From contig JAKSZT010053928.1 of assembly GCA_026826555.1 (NCBI GenBank), positions 44,465,311-44,529,310 of the forward strand: DNA of 64,000 nucleotides, read 5' to 3'. Under the pieces are notes generated by a model. The model searched no databases. It was not told where the DNA came from and saw nothing but the letters and a program-made list of their open reading frames with translations. Positions 51,169 through 63,161 of this stretch are shown here, in pieces (the stretch's first letter is position 1; each line of letters opens with the position of its first letter). The stretch comes from Tolypeutes matacus. Lineage: Eukaryota; Chordata; Mammalia; Cingulata; Chlamyphoridae. The position numbers were made by a program, and so were the translations under genes.

Positions 51169-52230
51169 CTTGAATATACATTCCTTCAAAAAGGATATAC
51201 AAATGGCTAAAAAGTACATGAAAACATGCTCAACATTATTAGTAGGAAAATGCAAATCAAAACCATGAGCCACCACTTCAAACGCACTAGAATGGCTACT
51301 ATTTAAAAAAAACAAAACAGAAAATTACAAGTGCTGGAAAGGACGTAGAGAAATAGGGACACTCATTCATTGCTGGTGTGAATGTAAAATGGTGCAGCCA
51401 CTGTAGAAGAAAGTTTGGCAGTTCCTCAGAAAGCTAAGTATAGAATTACCATACGACCCGGCAATCCTTTTGCTGGGTATATAACCCAAATAATTGAAAG
51501 CAAGTACTTGAACAGATATTTGCACACCAATGTTCAAAGCAGCATTATTCATAATTGCCAAAAGATTGAAGCAACCCAAATGTCCATCAACCGATGAATG
51601 AATAAACAAATTGTTATATACATACAATGGAATATTATTCAACATTAAAAAGGAATGAAGTTCTGGTTCATGCAACAACATGGATGAACCCTGAGGACAT
51701 CATGTTGAGTGAGATAAACCAGACACAAAAGGACAAATATTGTAGGATCTCACTGATATGAAATAATTAGAGCAGCAAAATCATTGTCTGAGAATCTAGA
51801 ATATAGGTTACTGGGGACTGGGTTGGAGGTAGGGAATGGGGAGTTAATGCTTAATTTGTACAGAATTTCTATTTGGGTTTATTGCAAAATTTTGGAAATG
51901 GATGGTGGTGATGGTAGTCCAACATTGTGAGTATAATTAACAGCACTGAATTATATATGTGAATGTGGTTAATAGGAGAACTTTTAGGTCATGTATGTTT
52001 TACTAGAATAGAAATTAAAAGATAAAACCTGGGACTGCACAACACAGTGAACCCTATTATAGATGGTGGACTGTAGTTAATACTACAATTATAATATTCT
52101 TTCATCAGTTGTGATAAGGGTACCACAGTGGTACAAGGTGTTGATAATGGGGGTGGCAGGGTATATTGGGAACACTGGTTTCTACATGATTTTTCTATAG
52201 GCCTACAATTTCTCTAATTAAAACTATTTT
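50833..52230 (+). mobile_element. L1 3' fragment with SINE
   Basis: End of L1 ORF2 and 3' UTR, parallel to 5600-7330 in this window. A SINE interrupts it at 51062-51167. Several frameshifts are visible. Confidence 0.85.
51062..51167 (+). repeat. tRNA-derived SINE in L1
   Basis: GGGAAGCAGGTGTAGGTCAG (A box), AGGTTCATTCCCC (B box) and a long A-tail of about 28. The imperfect repeats AAAAGCTTAAATA and AAAAGACTTGAATA flank it. Confidence 0.85.
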
Positions 52231-53500
52231 TAAAACTTGCCGAACAAGAGTTCTATATCAGGCAAACTGTCTTTCAAAAAGATGAGAGGATTTAAGACAT
52301 TCCCAGGTAAACAAAAGCTGAGGGACTATAAGAGATCTAAAGGGAGTTTTCCTGGTTGAAAGGAAAGGACAATAGACAGTCGACTGAAGCCACATGAAGA
52401 AATAAAGATCAGTAAGGGTAATTACATGGATAAATATAAATGCCAATACTATTGTAATTTTGGTTTGTAACTCCACTTTTTACTTTCTACAGTATCTAAA
52501 AGTCAAATGCATAAAATGCAAAGATAAATCAATGGTTTAGGACTCATAATATGTACATGTGTAATTTGTGACAAGAACTGCTTAAAGGTAGAGGGAGGGA
52601 GGGGTAAAGGAACATAGTTTATGTGTGCTATTGAACATAATTTATGTGTGCTATTGAGTTGGTATCAAAGCAAATGAGATCGTTACAGATTTAAGATGTT
52701 AAATTTAAGCCCCATGATAACCACAAATAAAATACCAGGGAATGTGCAAATTAATAGAGATTGAAAATAAAGTACAGGTTGTCAGGGGTGGGGGACAAGG
52801 ACAATGAGGAGTTGATGCAAAATGAGTGAAGAATATCTGTTTGGCATGAGGGAAAGTTTCTGGTAATGGATGGTGGTGAGGTACTGCAACATTGTGAATT
52901 GACTGATACCACTGAATGGTATGCTTGGGAAGGGTTGGGATGGGAACGTTTATGTTGTATAATGTTTACGCAATTTTAAAAAAAGAAAGATCAACTAAAG
53001 AAATAATGGCAACTAAATGCAATACATGATACTGGATGGAATCTAAGAATGGAGGAGAAATATACTCAAAAGGATATTATTGGGGCATAAGAAAAAATTG
53101 GAATATAGAATGTAAGATTTATATCAATGTTAAATTTCTTGAACTTGATAACTGTACTTAAGGTGATTACAAAAGTGAATAACCTTGTTTGTAGGAAATG
53201 TACATGGAAGTATATGTGTTCAAGGAATATGATGTGTGCAACCTGCTCTCAAATGTTCAGAATATAGTTAGATGATAGATAAATAGATAGATAGATAGAT
53301 GATAGCGATGGATAGATAAGATAGATAGATAGACAGATAGATAGATAGAATGGTATGACAGAGGTGGCAAAATGTTAAAATAGGTGGATATGGGTATCTT
53401 GGGACTGAGAGGGTATGTTGGAGTTCTCTGTATGGGGTGTGAATTATTTTGCAACTGTCCTACACATTTGAAATTATTTCAAAATAAAAAGTTAAAAAGA
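52231..53500 (+). mobile_element. L1 (L1M-like) fragment
   Basis: Begins with L1 ORF1-region sequence (GAGTTCTATATCAGGCAAAC, GCCACATGAAGAAATAAAG) and ends with L1 3' UTR-like sequence containing GGATGGTGGTGAGG. No open frame. Contains the GATA microsatellite. Confidence 0.7.
53268..53349. repeat. (GATA)n microsatellite
   Basis: Imperfect tandem GATA units, interrupted by TGATAGCGATGG and a CAGA variant. Confidence 0.95.
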
Positions 53501-55133
53501 AGTCCTCTCAACAGGTATTGAATTGAGTGCTTTATCAAAGTTCAAAACAGATTTTCTGTTGAGCATTTCCTTTCTAACTATACCGGGGTGCTTGAATGAC
53601 TCATCATATCATCACATACCCCAGGAAGGGAAATATTTTGGCTGATCCATAAGCATTTTTAAAATGGAGAAATAATTCCGGAACAACAGGGGATTCTGGA
53701 AATGGCAGGCAAAGGGTAGATTAAAGAGAGATCTATTTCTATAGGTTCTAACAAGCAGACGAGGTGTAAATCCTTTGAAAGAAGAGGAACTATTTGGGTT
53801 CTAATAATGGATGCAGGCTAGAAAGAGAATATTGCGTTCTTGAGATGGCATGGGCCTAGCAAAGACAGATAGTGGTGGCATCTCAGTGGTATTTGACACC
53901 TCATGAGGATAAAACTTTTCCCTTTGTGCCTATGGTGGCTCATTTATATTCAATTCAAGTCAAGTAATATTTTTTAGCATCTTCTAAATGTGAGGCATTG
54001 TATCGGTCACAAAAAGAAGTCACAAAGAGAAGTTACAATCTCAAAATCATGATAACTAACATTGACAGAGAACTTACCATGCCCCAAAGCTCTTATAAGA
54101 ATTTACATTTATTAACTAGTTTAATCCTTTGTGTGATGAGCACTATTATTACTCCCTTTTTACAGAGAAGGAAAATTAAGGCAGAGGTTAAGTAACTTAC
54201 TTAGGTTTTGTAGCTGATAAATGGTAGGGCCAAGCAGTCTGGCACTACCACTCTATCTGCCTCATACTAATAACAAAGTTGTTCTTGTATCTGAAAACTA
54301 ATCTGAGCATGTATTGTTGGGTTCATTCACTAAAAAAGGAAGGTCTATGAGCTAGGAGGATAGTTATATGCTTAGGAGCTCCAGGCTTACCTTTAAATGA
54401 CAAGTTCAACTGGACTCCCAGTCATTCCTCTCATTTGTTTCAGCATGTGTTATTGATGTAAGTTAGAGTGTAGTGAGGTAGGCAAGCCTTCTAACCAAAC
54501 AAATGCACTGTCAACCCCAGGACATCAAAAGTCATCTGGGACCAGGATGCACTCCCTGAATCCCCTCAGGTAGCCCCCCAAACAGCCTAGTTAGAATGAT
54601 TGATGGGTTGAGCTAGTCACACAAAATAACCATTTGGACGCCAACAGGCTGCTGTTGCTTTTTATTAGATCATAAACCCAATTCCAATTAATAATAAAAT
54701 GTCTTGCAACTGAAGTCTTTCTCACACTGTGCTGAAGTAAGTTGGATACGGAAGTAAATAAATCCTCTTTCAAAGCATATCAGCGTTTCTAGAAAACATT
54801 CACTGCATCAGTTAAATCAATATAGCCAATAAGTTTCAGGCAGCTCACTATTTAGAGGAACATTAAATCGTTCATATCGTTAGGAGGCCATTTAACAGGC
54901 AGGCCTCCAAGTTGTGGAACATCTCCATAGATAAAACCATGGAAAACAATTGCATGTAATAGGCGCTCAATAAATATTGACTGGCTGAATGAATGAGATG
55001 ATCAGTGATTAGAGTGCTTGGTTAGTCCACCAACATCTATTTACTTTAAAGATTTTACCTTTGCAATGAAAATCATAGAAAACTATACTGTTACAATTCT
55101 AGGGGCAAAGTAAGAAATTAAAAGAAAAGGAAG
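53501..55133. other. ACMSD intron without recognised gene
   Basis: Contains an antisense MIR at about 54100-54235 and an L2-like end at about 54955-55000 (GGCGCTCAATAAATATTGAC). The remainder is not assigned. Confidence 0.5.
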
Positions 55134-55326
55134 AATGGGAAGCGGCTGTGGCTCAATCAGTGGGGCTCCCGTTTACCATGTGGGAGGCCCCGGGTTCGGT
55201 TCCCAGGGCCTCCTGGTGGGGGCGGGCCCACCCGCACGGCGTGGTTGGCTGACCCAGCGAGCACAAGCAGCAAGGGGGGGATAAATGAATAAATAAATAA
55301 AATCTTAAAAAAAAAAAAAAAAAAAA
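55134..55326 (+). repeat. DAS-type SINE, intact, 11-bp TSD
   Basis: GGGAAGCGGCTGTGGCTCAA (A box), GGGTTCGGTTCCC (B box), a GC-rich unit with GGCGGGCCCACCCGCACGGC, an AAATAAATAAATAAAAT stretch and a 21-base A-tail. The repeats AGAAAAGGAAG at 55123-55133 and 55327-55337 flank it. It closely matches the copy at 14084. Confidence 0.93.
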
Positions 55327-55337
55327 AGAAAAGGAAG

Positions 55338-55500
55338 GGAAGCTGCAGTGGCTCAAGCAATTGAGCTCCTGTTTACCATATGGAAGACCAGGGTTCGATC
55401 CTGGGACCTCCTAGTAAAAAAAAAAAAGAGATAGAAAAAAGGCATTCCAGACCTGCACCAAAAAGACGATGACGCAACCAGATAGAAGAAGAAGAATAAA
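55338..55500 (+). repeat. second SINE directly downstream
   Basis: GGAAGCTGCAGTGGCTCAAG, B box GGGTTCGATCCTGG and an A-rich tail, then a SINE-like 3' extension. It starts at the TSD end of the previous SINE, so one element has inserted next to the other. Confidence 0.8.
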
Positions 55501-56473
55501 GGAATTGAATAAGGACTTGACTGCTCTTACTGAGGAAAGCAGGTTTAGTAACACAAAGAAGAGGAAAAGGTAGAGGAATACTGATGGAGATGACAATGGG
55601 GCTGTGGACACTTCAAGTTCGAAACCTCAGGAACTGATAGCACTGAGTTTTTGAAAATTTATTATGAAACATTTCAAGTATAGAAAGTTGTAAAGAATAG
55701 TACAGTGGAAATCCACATACATCCTAGTTTCATGAAATTTTAACATTCTGATGGCATTATTTTTCATTATATATTTTATTATACATTTTCAAAAGACATA
55801 GCTTAGAAAGTGTCTTAGAAGACTGGCTAAATCATAACATATATTGAAAGATTATGCAGTTATTTAAAAAGAGAATTTTTATTCAGGTTGGAAATTATTG
55901 CTTAGGATACAAAATCAATGCAGAATTCCAATTTTGTTAAAATATAGATATATACAAAAAAAAAAACCCCAAATGATAACAATGGTTATTCATCTTTGAG
56001 TGGTAGAATTATGCATAATTATTTTTTCCTCTTTATACATTCCTGTGTTTCCTACAATTTCTTCAAAGTTATGAAATAATTTTGAAAAACACTGTTTTAT
56101 CTAGAGCAAAAATAAATACATTTCTTTTTCTTTGTATGTCATTAACATGGTTCTTATGCACATTGGCTGTGATAAGGGTAATATTTTGGCTTCCAAATGA
56201 AAGATTATAAAGGAGAGCAAGGGGAATGGAAAGCAGAGAGGGTTCACTGAGTCATCTCAAGGATGGTCTATGAAGCATTTTTCCTGTCTGTCTTCTGTAG
56301 AATGGCCCACTCCCTTTTGGGAACTCTTCCCACACCTCCTACCTACATCTAACAAGTCATCTCTAAGTCTCCATCCCCAGTGGAGCCATCTTCCCTTCAG
56401 CATCCAGCATAGTGCCTGGCCTGGCCTGGTGGTCGGCAGCTGTGCGTTGGGCAAGCAAGAGTGGGGAACTCAC
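55501..56473. other. ACMSD intron with L1 fragments
   Basis: Old L1-like pieces at about 55640-55760 and 55850-56110, no gene seen. Confidence 0.5.
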
Positions 56474-56710
56474 CGCATAGACTGGGAAGAGCTCCTGTGC
56501 GTTCAGGTCCCACTCGTTGACGTGGGAGCCGATTTGAACCCCTGGGAAGCCCAGCTCCTTCACACAGCGCTCCAGCTCCTCGACAGCCAGCTCAGGGGCC
56601 TGCATGGGCAACGTCCCCAGACCCACGAACCTCCTGGGGTAGCTTGCAACGGTGGCAGCTAGGTCGTTGTTTAGAAGCTGGCACAGGTCTAAAGTGTCCT
56701 GTGGTTTAGC
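56474..56710 (-). CDS. ACMSD: ACMSD coding exon, residues 84-162
   Basis: The largest ACMSD exon in the window is 237 bp, exactly 79 codons. It starts AKPQDTLDLCQLLNNDLA and ends NAQELFPVYA. It encodes the central part of the amidohydrolase barrel, including the near-invariant segments RRFVGLGTLPMQ and GFPGVQIG. The acceptor is GACCAG and the donor GTGAGT. There are no internal stops, and the differences from human are mostly conservative (for example Ser to Ala in NNDLAATV). Confidence 0.97.
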
Positions 56711-58176
56711 CTGGTCAAGACAAGAAAAGGAAAAGCACATGGTTCAAAGCCTCCTTCTTAGGACATTTACTGTGAACAGCACCTCCCCTGGGCTAAATTT
56801 TTTGTCAGCATCAGGGGCTTTTCCCCTCAGAAAATGGAAGTACAGAGTGGCACAGGCTTTAGCCATAGAAGACCCAGAAGCCAATCTTTATAAAAGCAAA
56901 GAAAACTGTTAATAAGAAAACTTGGGGCTATAATCAGAAGGGACGGACACATCCTAACACTAGAGATGGAGGGAGGATTGGCTGTCTGGCCAACTTCAGG
57001 CAGGATGCTGAGGACCTGGGTGCTGAGGCAGCTCCACCCCATGCAGGAGGCCAACACCAGTCACCTTCTTGTCACCCTTCATCACAGGATGCTCTCCCTG
57101 CCTGTCCTTCTCTCCATCCCCCCTGTTGGCAGTGACCCTTGGGGCTGGCCTTGGAAAAATGCTGGGGCAGATGACACTTGCTTTTGGTTCTTCTAAATCT
57201 CCCCTCTTCACTGTTTGTTTTCCTTTCAATACCTTCCCACTGCTACCTTGCTCCCAGGAATCTGGTACTCTCCTGCAATCCCAATTGTCCAGAGTGGTGC
57301 CCAATCTGATAAATGCGGGCATATTGATGTCTTAGCAGCACTTCTACTTTAAACAGTGACTCTAATTACAGTAACAGATAAGAACCGAATCACTAATACT
57401 GGACTTATGAGCACAGGTGAGGGAATGAACAGGTGGTATTTCCATTGTTCCTTAAATCACAATGCAAAATGACTGTCTACTTGTTGAGTATGTACATAGG
57501 GTACGATTTAAAGGATGCCAGGAAACCACCATCCTTCCTCACCCCTGGCTGTATACAAAAATTTTCCTCTATAGGCTTGCAATCGTTTCTGAAACTTTAA
57601 GCACTCAAGATTTATTGCCTTGGGGAAAGTCATCCAACTCCAGGAGGCCCTTTTGCTTTGTGCATTTCCTTGGGAAAGGTAACACATTAGGCTGTCATCA
57701 TTTCACTGCAGAATCATTCTCACTTCAGAACCATTCTCATCTCAGAACAAGTTGGCTTGTCAGTTACCTAGCAGGACATCTCAGGAATGAGTCACCAGAC
57801 AGGTAAGTCCTGATGGAGATCGAGGCTGGATCTAGGACTGGACTGTCCATTGGAAATATAATGCGTGTCACATATGTAGTTTTAAGTTTACAGCACGTCT
57901 CATTTCCGACTTGCCACCTTCAAGTGCTCAGATGTATCATGCAGCTTGTGGCAACCGTACCGGACAGTGCAGGTCTAGAGTGGGGACATGGCTGAGAAGG
58001 CAGGTCTGGGAAGAGACTTTGGTGTGAGAGGCTAAGGGACCCCAGTGATCTCTAAAGGGGAGGAGAGTGGGGGGCTTGGTGGGACCAGTGTCAAGTCTTG
58101 AGGCATCTGTCTACTTTTAGTGAGCTGGGCATGAGCCTTCCCCCACTGAGGAGATGGTTTGAGGGTTCACACTCAC
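56711..58176. other. ACMSD intron without recognised repeat or gene
   Basis: About 1.5 kb, relatively unique and GC-balanced. Nothing coding recognised on either strand. Confidence 0.5.
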
Positions 58177-58226
58177 CCAGTAGCTAAACATAGCAGGAAC
58201 TGTGGAAAGGGCTTGCACCGTTACTC
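58177..58226 (-). CDS. ACMSD: ACMSD coding exon, residues 67-83
   Basis: A 50-bp microexon-like coding exon translates as (G)VTVQALSTVPAMFSYW, the beta strand and loop after the first substrate-binding segment. It completes the split glycine codon of the exon at 63065-63161 and ends on a whole tryptophan codon. The acceptor is TCTAG and the donor is a consensus GTGAGT. It is too short to be found by ORF length; phase continuity on both sides and strong family identity support it. Confidence 0.96.
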
Positions 58227-58984
58227 CTAGACACAGAAATAAACAAAGGCAAAGCTGGTGAAAAAGAGAGCCCAGATACCCCTGCATTACCTCAGGGCCA
58301 AGGAGCTCGGGAAGTTCCCCCAACCTCCGCCTGTTGTTCTCCCTTCCCCTTACTGCTTCCCCTTCCTTTCTCTCAGGTCCTCTGACCCAGCCTTCCTCAT
58401 CCCTCAGCCTGAGATCCTAGGGAGAGGTAAAGGTTGGGCAAAAATGAGAATGTTAGAGAAAAAAATGATTGAATCCATTTTACAAAGTTTATTTCTATCC
58501 TCCTCCCTGTGAAATTTTATTTAAACAAGGCATTTCTTCACCAATTTTTTTTCAGGGCCTTTCATCTTAGATCATGCATGACAAAATGACTCTCTCAAGC
58601 CTGGGCAGAGTCCCACCATCTGGAATGCCCTGACTGGGATTCTGGGTTTGGCTCCAGAATCTAGCACCCAGGATGCCTGGAATTTCTCATCTTCAGCTCT
58701 CAGAGTATGGGTGTCAGGGAGACATGCTGCCAAACTGAGCATGGCTCTTCTTTTCCCTTACATCCATGTCCAACCCACCTGCAAGTTCCATTAGTTCTAC
58801 TCGAATTCCTTTTTCATTGGCCCATATCTCCCCATCCCCCCACCCCCACCACCACTTGGTCTAAGCTACTAGTGTCTCACATGGGAACCACTGCAGAAGC
58901 CTCTAAGCTGGTCTTCTGCTACCATTCTCACCCCCCTACAGTTTGTTCTTCACCTGGCAGTCAGAGGAATACGGTAGATCTTTT

Positions 58985-59290
58985 CTTTTTTTTTAATTAA
59001 AAAAATTTTATTTTATTTTTTAAAAGATACTTAAATTACATGAATGCCACAGAAAAAGTACAGGGATTCCCATATGCCCCACTCCCCACAACTCCCACAA
59101 CCTCCCACATAAACACCTTTCATTAGTGTGGCACATCAACTGCAACCAATAAACACATCCTGGGGCTCTGCCATCAAACATGGACCACAGTTCACACCGT
59201 AGTCCACGCTCTCCCACACAGTTCTGCATGCCATGTGATGATATAAAATGGCCTATATCTGTCACTGCAACACCACCCAGGACAAGTCCC
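58985..59290 (-). repeat. antisense L1 3' UTR fragment
   Basis: T-rich start, then TACAGGGATTCCCATATGCC and CATTAGTGTGGCACATCAAC, characteristic of an antisense L1 3' UTR. Confidence 0.7.
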
Positions 59291-59295
59291 AATAT

Positions 59296-59810
59296 GGTAG
59301 ATCTTAGATCAAGTCATTCCCTTGTTCAAAACCTCCAAAGACTTTTCATCACATTTAGTGTAAAATCTAGACTCAAACATTATCTATATAAGGCCCCACA
59401 CAGTCTCTCCCATGGCTCACATGGTGTTCTTTGGCCTTCTGCCTATTCTTTGAAGACACCAAGTACTTTCCTGCCCCAGGACATTTGCACTGCAGTTGCA
59501 TCTGCCTGGGATGCTTTTTTTTTTTTTTGGCTCTTCACAGGGTGGGCTCCTTCTTATGCTCAGATCTCAGTTCAGATGTCACCTCCTCAGAGAGGCCTTC
59601 CCTGACCCCAGCTACTCTCTGTCCCATTGCCCGATTTCTTTCTTGTTATAATACTTATTATGGTCTATCATTACCATATTTGTTTCCTCTATGCCTTGCT
59701 TCTCTTGAATATAAGCACTACATGAACCTGTCTTGCCCATGCTTGGTCCCTAGTGTCCAAAGAGATGTCTAGTACATTGAAGATATCCAGTAAATGAAAG
59801 AATAAATCAT
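59296..59810 (+). repeat. L2 3' part
   Basis: A long, well-preserved L2 piece: CAAAACCTCCAAAGACTTTT, CACAGTCTCTCCCATGGC, AGAGAGGCCTTCCCTGACC and ATCCAGTAAATGAAAGAATA at the end. Confidence 0.85.
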
Positions 59811-60339
59811 CATTTAGGTGAGGACTAGAGATGACAGCTTTTGTTATAGTGTCACAATATATTATTTATGTTAACTGATTTAAATAGATGGGCACCATTC
59901 AATGGTAAAATCCTTACATTTTATGTAATATTTTCACTTATGTTTCTCTGTTTCATTTTTCCATCTTATAGAGTAAATCTAAGGGCACACAGGTGGGAAG
60001 TGGTGGGATAGGGCTCCTGGCCAGCCTTGCCCCTCCCTACACTACAGTGGCTATCAATTGTTACTGTGTTTCATGCTAATATAAGTGGATTGCATTCTTA
60101 GGGTGTTGGTTGGTTTTGATACATATTCTTTGGTCTCTGGGAACTGAGAAGGAAAAATCAAGTCCAATTGAATCAGAGCTTATTTTTTTTAAGGTGGTGA
60201 CAAATTTGGTATAGCGCAGTGTCCTCCAAACTTGCCTACTCATTAAAATGAGGGTGGAGGTAGATTTTCAGGCTTCTTTGGAGATTCTGATTCAGTGGGT
60301 AGGGCCTTAAAAATTTTAACAAACATCCAGGTGATTCTT

Positions 60340-60690
60340 TTTTTTTTTTTTTTTTTTAAATAAAATGTCTATGAAATATATTTGCAAAACTTATGTCATT
60401 ACATTTTTCAATGAAAAAATAACAGACTGAGCTGCAAGGCAAAAAAAAAAAAAAAAAAAAAAAAAAAAGAAAAAGTTATGTGGCGTCTTACAATTGCAAT
60501 CTGTGGAGCACAGATTGAGGTAGCAACCCAAAAAGGATCCCATCTTGAGGCTTCCAGGTAGAGTTTTTAAAGTAAAAGAAGATGAATGAAGTTGCTTGTC
60601 TAGGATTATTTTATTTATTTTTCTGTAGAAATTGTTTATTTTATTCTCATCTTCATCTCAGAAGTCTACACTGCTATTTGGACGAAGCTA
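60340..60690 (-). pseudogene. processed retrocopy of an unidentified transcript, 13-bp TSD
   Basis: CCAGGTGATTCTT is repeated exactly at 60327-60339 and 60691-60703. The inserted ~350 bp starts on the left with a run of T (the A-tail of a minus-strand copy) and an internal A-run at about 60440-60468, and contains no repeat family I know. The minus strand begins GTAGCTTCGTCCAAATAGCA. I cannot name the parent; it reads like a 3' UTR. Direct evidence is the TSD and the tail. Confidence 0.75.
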
Positions 60691-60703
60691 CCAGGTGATT
60701 CTT

Positions 60704-61035
60704 ATCATGATGAGATTTGGAAAAAGCTTTTGTGGAAGAAGAGAGATACAATCTCAACTCTGCCATTTACTAGTTGTGTGGTCCTAAGCAAATTACTTAA
60801 CCTGGGTCCTATCCGGGAACCAGCACCAGTAATAACTCAGCCTAGTTGAGGGCTTAAGAAACTTGCACGTACTATCTCATTGTTCCTTTATTATTTTGTT
60901 CTTTCTCAGCTTTGTGTTGGATCTCATGATAAAGTGACCCAGGGGCCACCAATTACATTTCTCTCACCGTGAAGATGGCACGGATTGCTTTAATCTTCTG
61001 CTCTGGTCCTCCATTATTTAATTTCCTTACCTCTG
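60704..61035. other. ACMSD intron, no feature recognised
   Basis: Some MIR-like wording at 60740-60810 (CTCAACTCTGCCATTTACTA), too decayed to bound. Confidence 0.4.
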
Positions 61036-61270
61036 CAGGGGCAGTTAGATGTAGTGGTTAAGCCCATGGGGCCAGACTGAGTTCAAATCCTGTTTGTGTC
61101 ACCTACAAATTGTGCTGTCTTGGGCTAATTGCTTAACCTCTGTTCCTCAGTCTCTTTTTATGTACAATGGGCCTGATATTTGATCCTACCTCATAGGGTT
61201 GTTATAGGGATTAAGTAAGCTGATGCATGTTAAGAGCTTACAACTGTGCTTGGCACAAATTCAGTGCTGA
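61036..61270 (+). repeat. MIR
   Basis: MIR from GCAGTTAGATGTAGTGGTTA through TTGGGCTAATTGCTTAACCT to GTGCTTGGCACAAATTCAGT. Confidence 0.85.
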
Positions 61271-61675
61271 GCAGGGGATAGCCATGACGGTTCATTCAAG
61301 GACAGTCATGGAATGAAGCCCAGCAACAAAAACCTGAGGAGAAGCAAGTGCAGGCAAAAGCAATGGTTTCTGACACCAGTCATCCAAGTCTAATTCCCAT
61401 GCATTTTTTTCCTTCAAAGGGTGGGCACTTATCCTAGCTTCACGTTTCAAGCAAACCTTGCTCTTTGCCATAGGTCTGGAGAGCTTGTCCCTTTCCACCT
61501 CCTCCCAGACCTTAATAAGACCTTTAGAACAGGCATTTATACACTATATTCTGTGGAATGGTCTATGGAGGTACTTCAGACTTTTGGCAGAGTTCAGTTT
61601 GAATGCTATTTAAATATATTTTTAACTATTAAAAAAATCTATGAAGCAATAGTCACCTGGCTAAATGTCTATTAT

Positions 61676-62103
61676 AGGTTGAATCGTGTCCCCCAAAAAG
61701 TCATGTTCAAGTTCCAATCTCTGGTCCTGTGAATGTTCCCTTATTTGGAAAAATGGTCTTTGAAGACATTATTAGTTAAGATGAGGCCAAGCTGGAGTAC
61801 AGTGGGTGCTAATCCAGTATGCCTGGTGTCCTTATAAGAAGGGGAGAATTGGACACACAGACAGATGAGGGGAGAACGCCATGTGACGATTGGGGCAGAG
61901 AACACTGGATTGTAGCAAGCCACCGCCAGAAGCCAGGAGGGGGGCATGGGAATATATTTTCCCCTACAGACTTCAGTGGAAGCCTGGCCCTGCTGCCACC
62001 TTGATTTTGGACTTCTAGCCTCCAGAACTGTGAGAAAATATATTTCTGTTTTTTTAAGCCACGTAGTTTGTGGTACTTTGTTATGGCATCCTAGGAAAAT
62101 AAG
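61676..62103 (+). mobile_element. MLT1-type MaLR LTR
   Basis: TAGGTTGAATCGTGTCCCCC at the start, GGTGTCCTTATAAGAAGGGG, GAACGCCATGTGACG, CCAGAAGCCAGGAGG and TTCTAGCCTCCAGAACTGTG, ending near GGAAAATAAGACA. Complete in length; typical eutherian-wide MaLR LTR. Confidence 0.92.
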
Positions 62104-63064
62104 ACAGTATCTTATACCATGTTCTAACATGCCAGAGACCACCTACTCATTTTGGGCATTGTGCAGACTGTGGTATAAAATGATTCCTACCATCTCTATG
62201 TGTATATTTAAAATTCTTGTATAATTGTCTTTGATTAGGAAGGGAGTAGTTCTACACTGTTCTTTTGTTTTCGTCTCAGCGTTTTAGGCCCGACAATGTC
62301 AGTGGTGGTGGCACCCCATCTCAGCCCACGGGCAGGCCCACACTGACCCACGGGGTCTCTGTGCATCTTCTTGGAGCCTGCTTTCCTCCAGTGGCACAGC
62401 CACTGGCAGTAACAAGTGAAAGCATAGCATGGCCGTCATATCATGTTTGAGATAGTCTTTGAAATTATTTTAAATGGCAGGGACTTGTTTGATTTTTAAA
62501 TATAAGATAAGGGACGCAAACAGTTATTAGAAATTGTTAGTGTTTCAGCTCTGAAATGAAAGTGTCCTAATTCTCCTCTCAAATTTCTGGATTGGTTTCT
62601 TCATTGAGTATTCTGAGACAACACAATTAACTTGTGTTTTTTTAACTGCTACCATTTCCACCCTTTGGACATCAGTGAGGATGTTCTGTGTACTGTGCAC
62701 CAAAACAAACTATAGGAAGAAATTGGATTGTGAGTTTAAGCAGGCAATTAACACCCATTATCTGTGATTTCTAATGTTTACTGTTTGTATTGACTCTATA
62801 ATAAGTAAATATGATACATTTGGACTTAATTTAAAAATGATACAATGTCACTTTTATCTTTTTGATGCTATAGGATTTATTTTAAAACAGGATATACCTG
62901 ATTAAAAACAAAATTAAATCCACACTCTATAGCAGCATTGTGATGTGAGGGGGCCAGAAGCTGCTGTCACCCAAAGTGGTCAAACTCCATCACAACAGGC
63001 TTTAAGGGCAGGCATTGCTTTTACATCAGATGCAAACACTGGCAGCATTTCTCACCATAAGTAC
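62104..63064. other. ACMSD intron, unassigned, with a GC-rich island
   Basis: Mostly unique. The segment 62275-62440 is GC-richer than its surroundings with several CG dinucleotides; I recognised no gene in it. Confidence 0.45.
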
Positions 63065-63161
63065 CTGTTTGGTCCATTTCTTTAATACGAACTTCTGGAT
63101 CCCAGCAGTTCTCTTGGACCACTCTGAAGACCTTCCCATCTTTCAGCATCTTTGCTTCTCC
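63065..63161 (-). CDS. ACMSD: ACMSD coding exon, residues 35-66 plus first base of codon 67
   Basis: This 97-bp exon opens with a whole codon after a pyrimidine-rich acceptor ending CTCCAG. It closes one base into a glycine codon before a GTACTT donor. The translation begins [15 protein letters not shown] and ends at MDQT. It contains the arginine equivalent to human Arg47, a substrate-contacting residue of this family. The exon for residues 1-34 would lie to the right of 64000. Compared with human, as I remember it, there are a few conservative changes (Leu39 to Met, Lys66 to Thr). Confidence 0.96.

Noticed and set aside
62265..62450. GC-rich exon-like segment in the ACMSD intron
   Set aside because: The 61-codon frame has no recognisable family, no clear splice sites on the minus strand and no ACMSD similarity. 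Left as unassigned.
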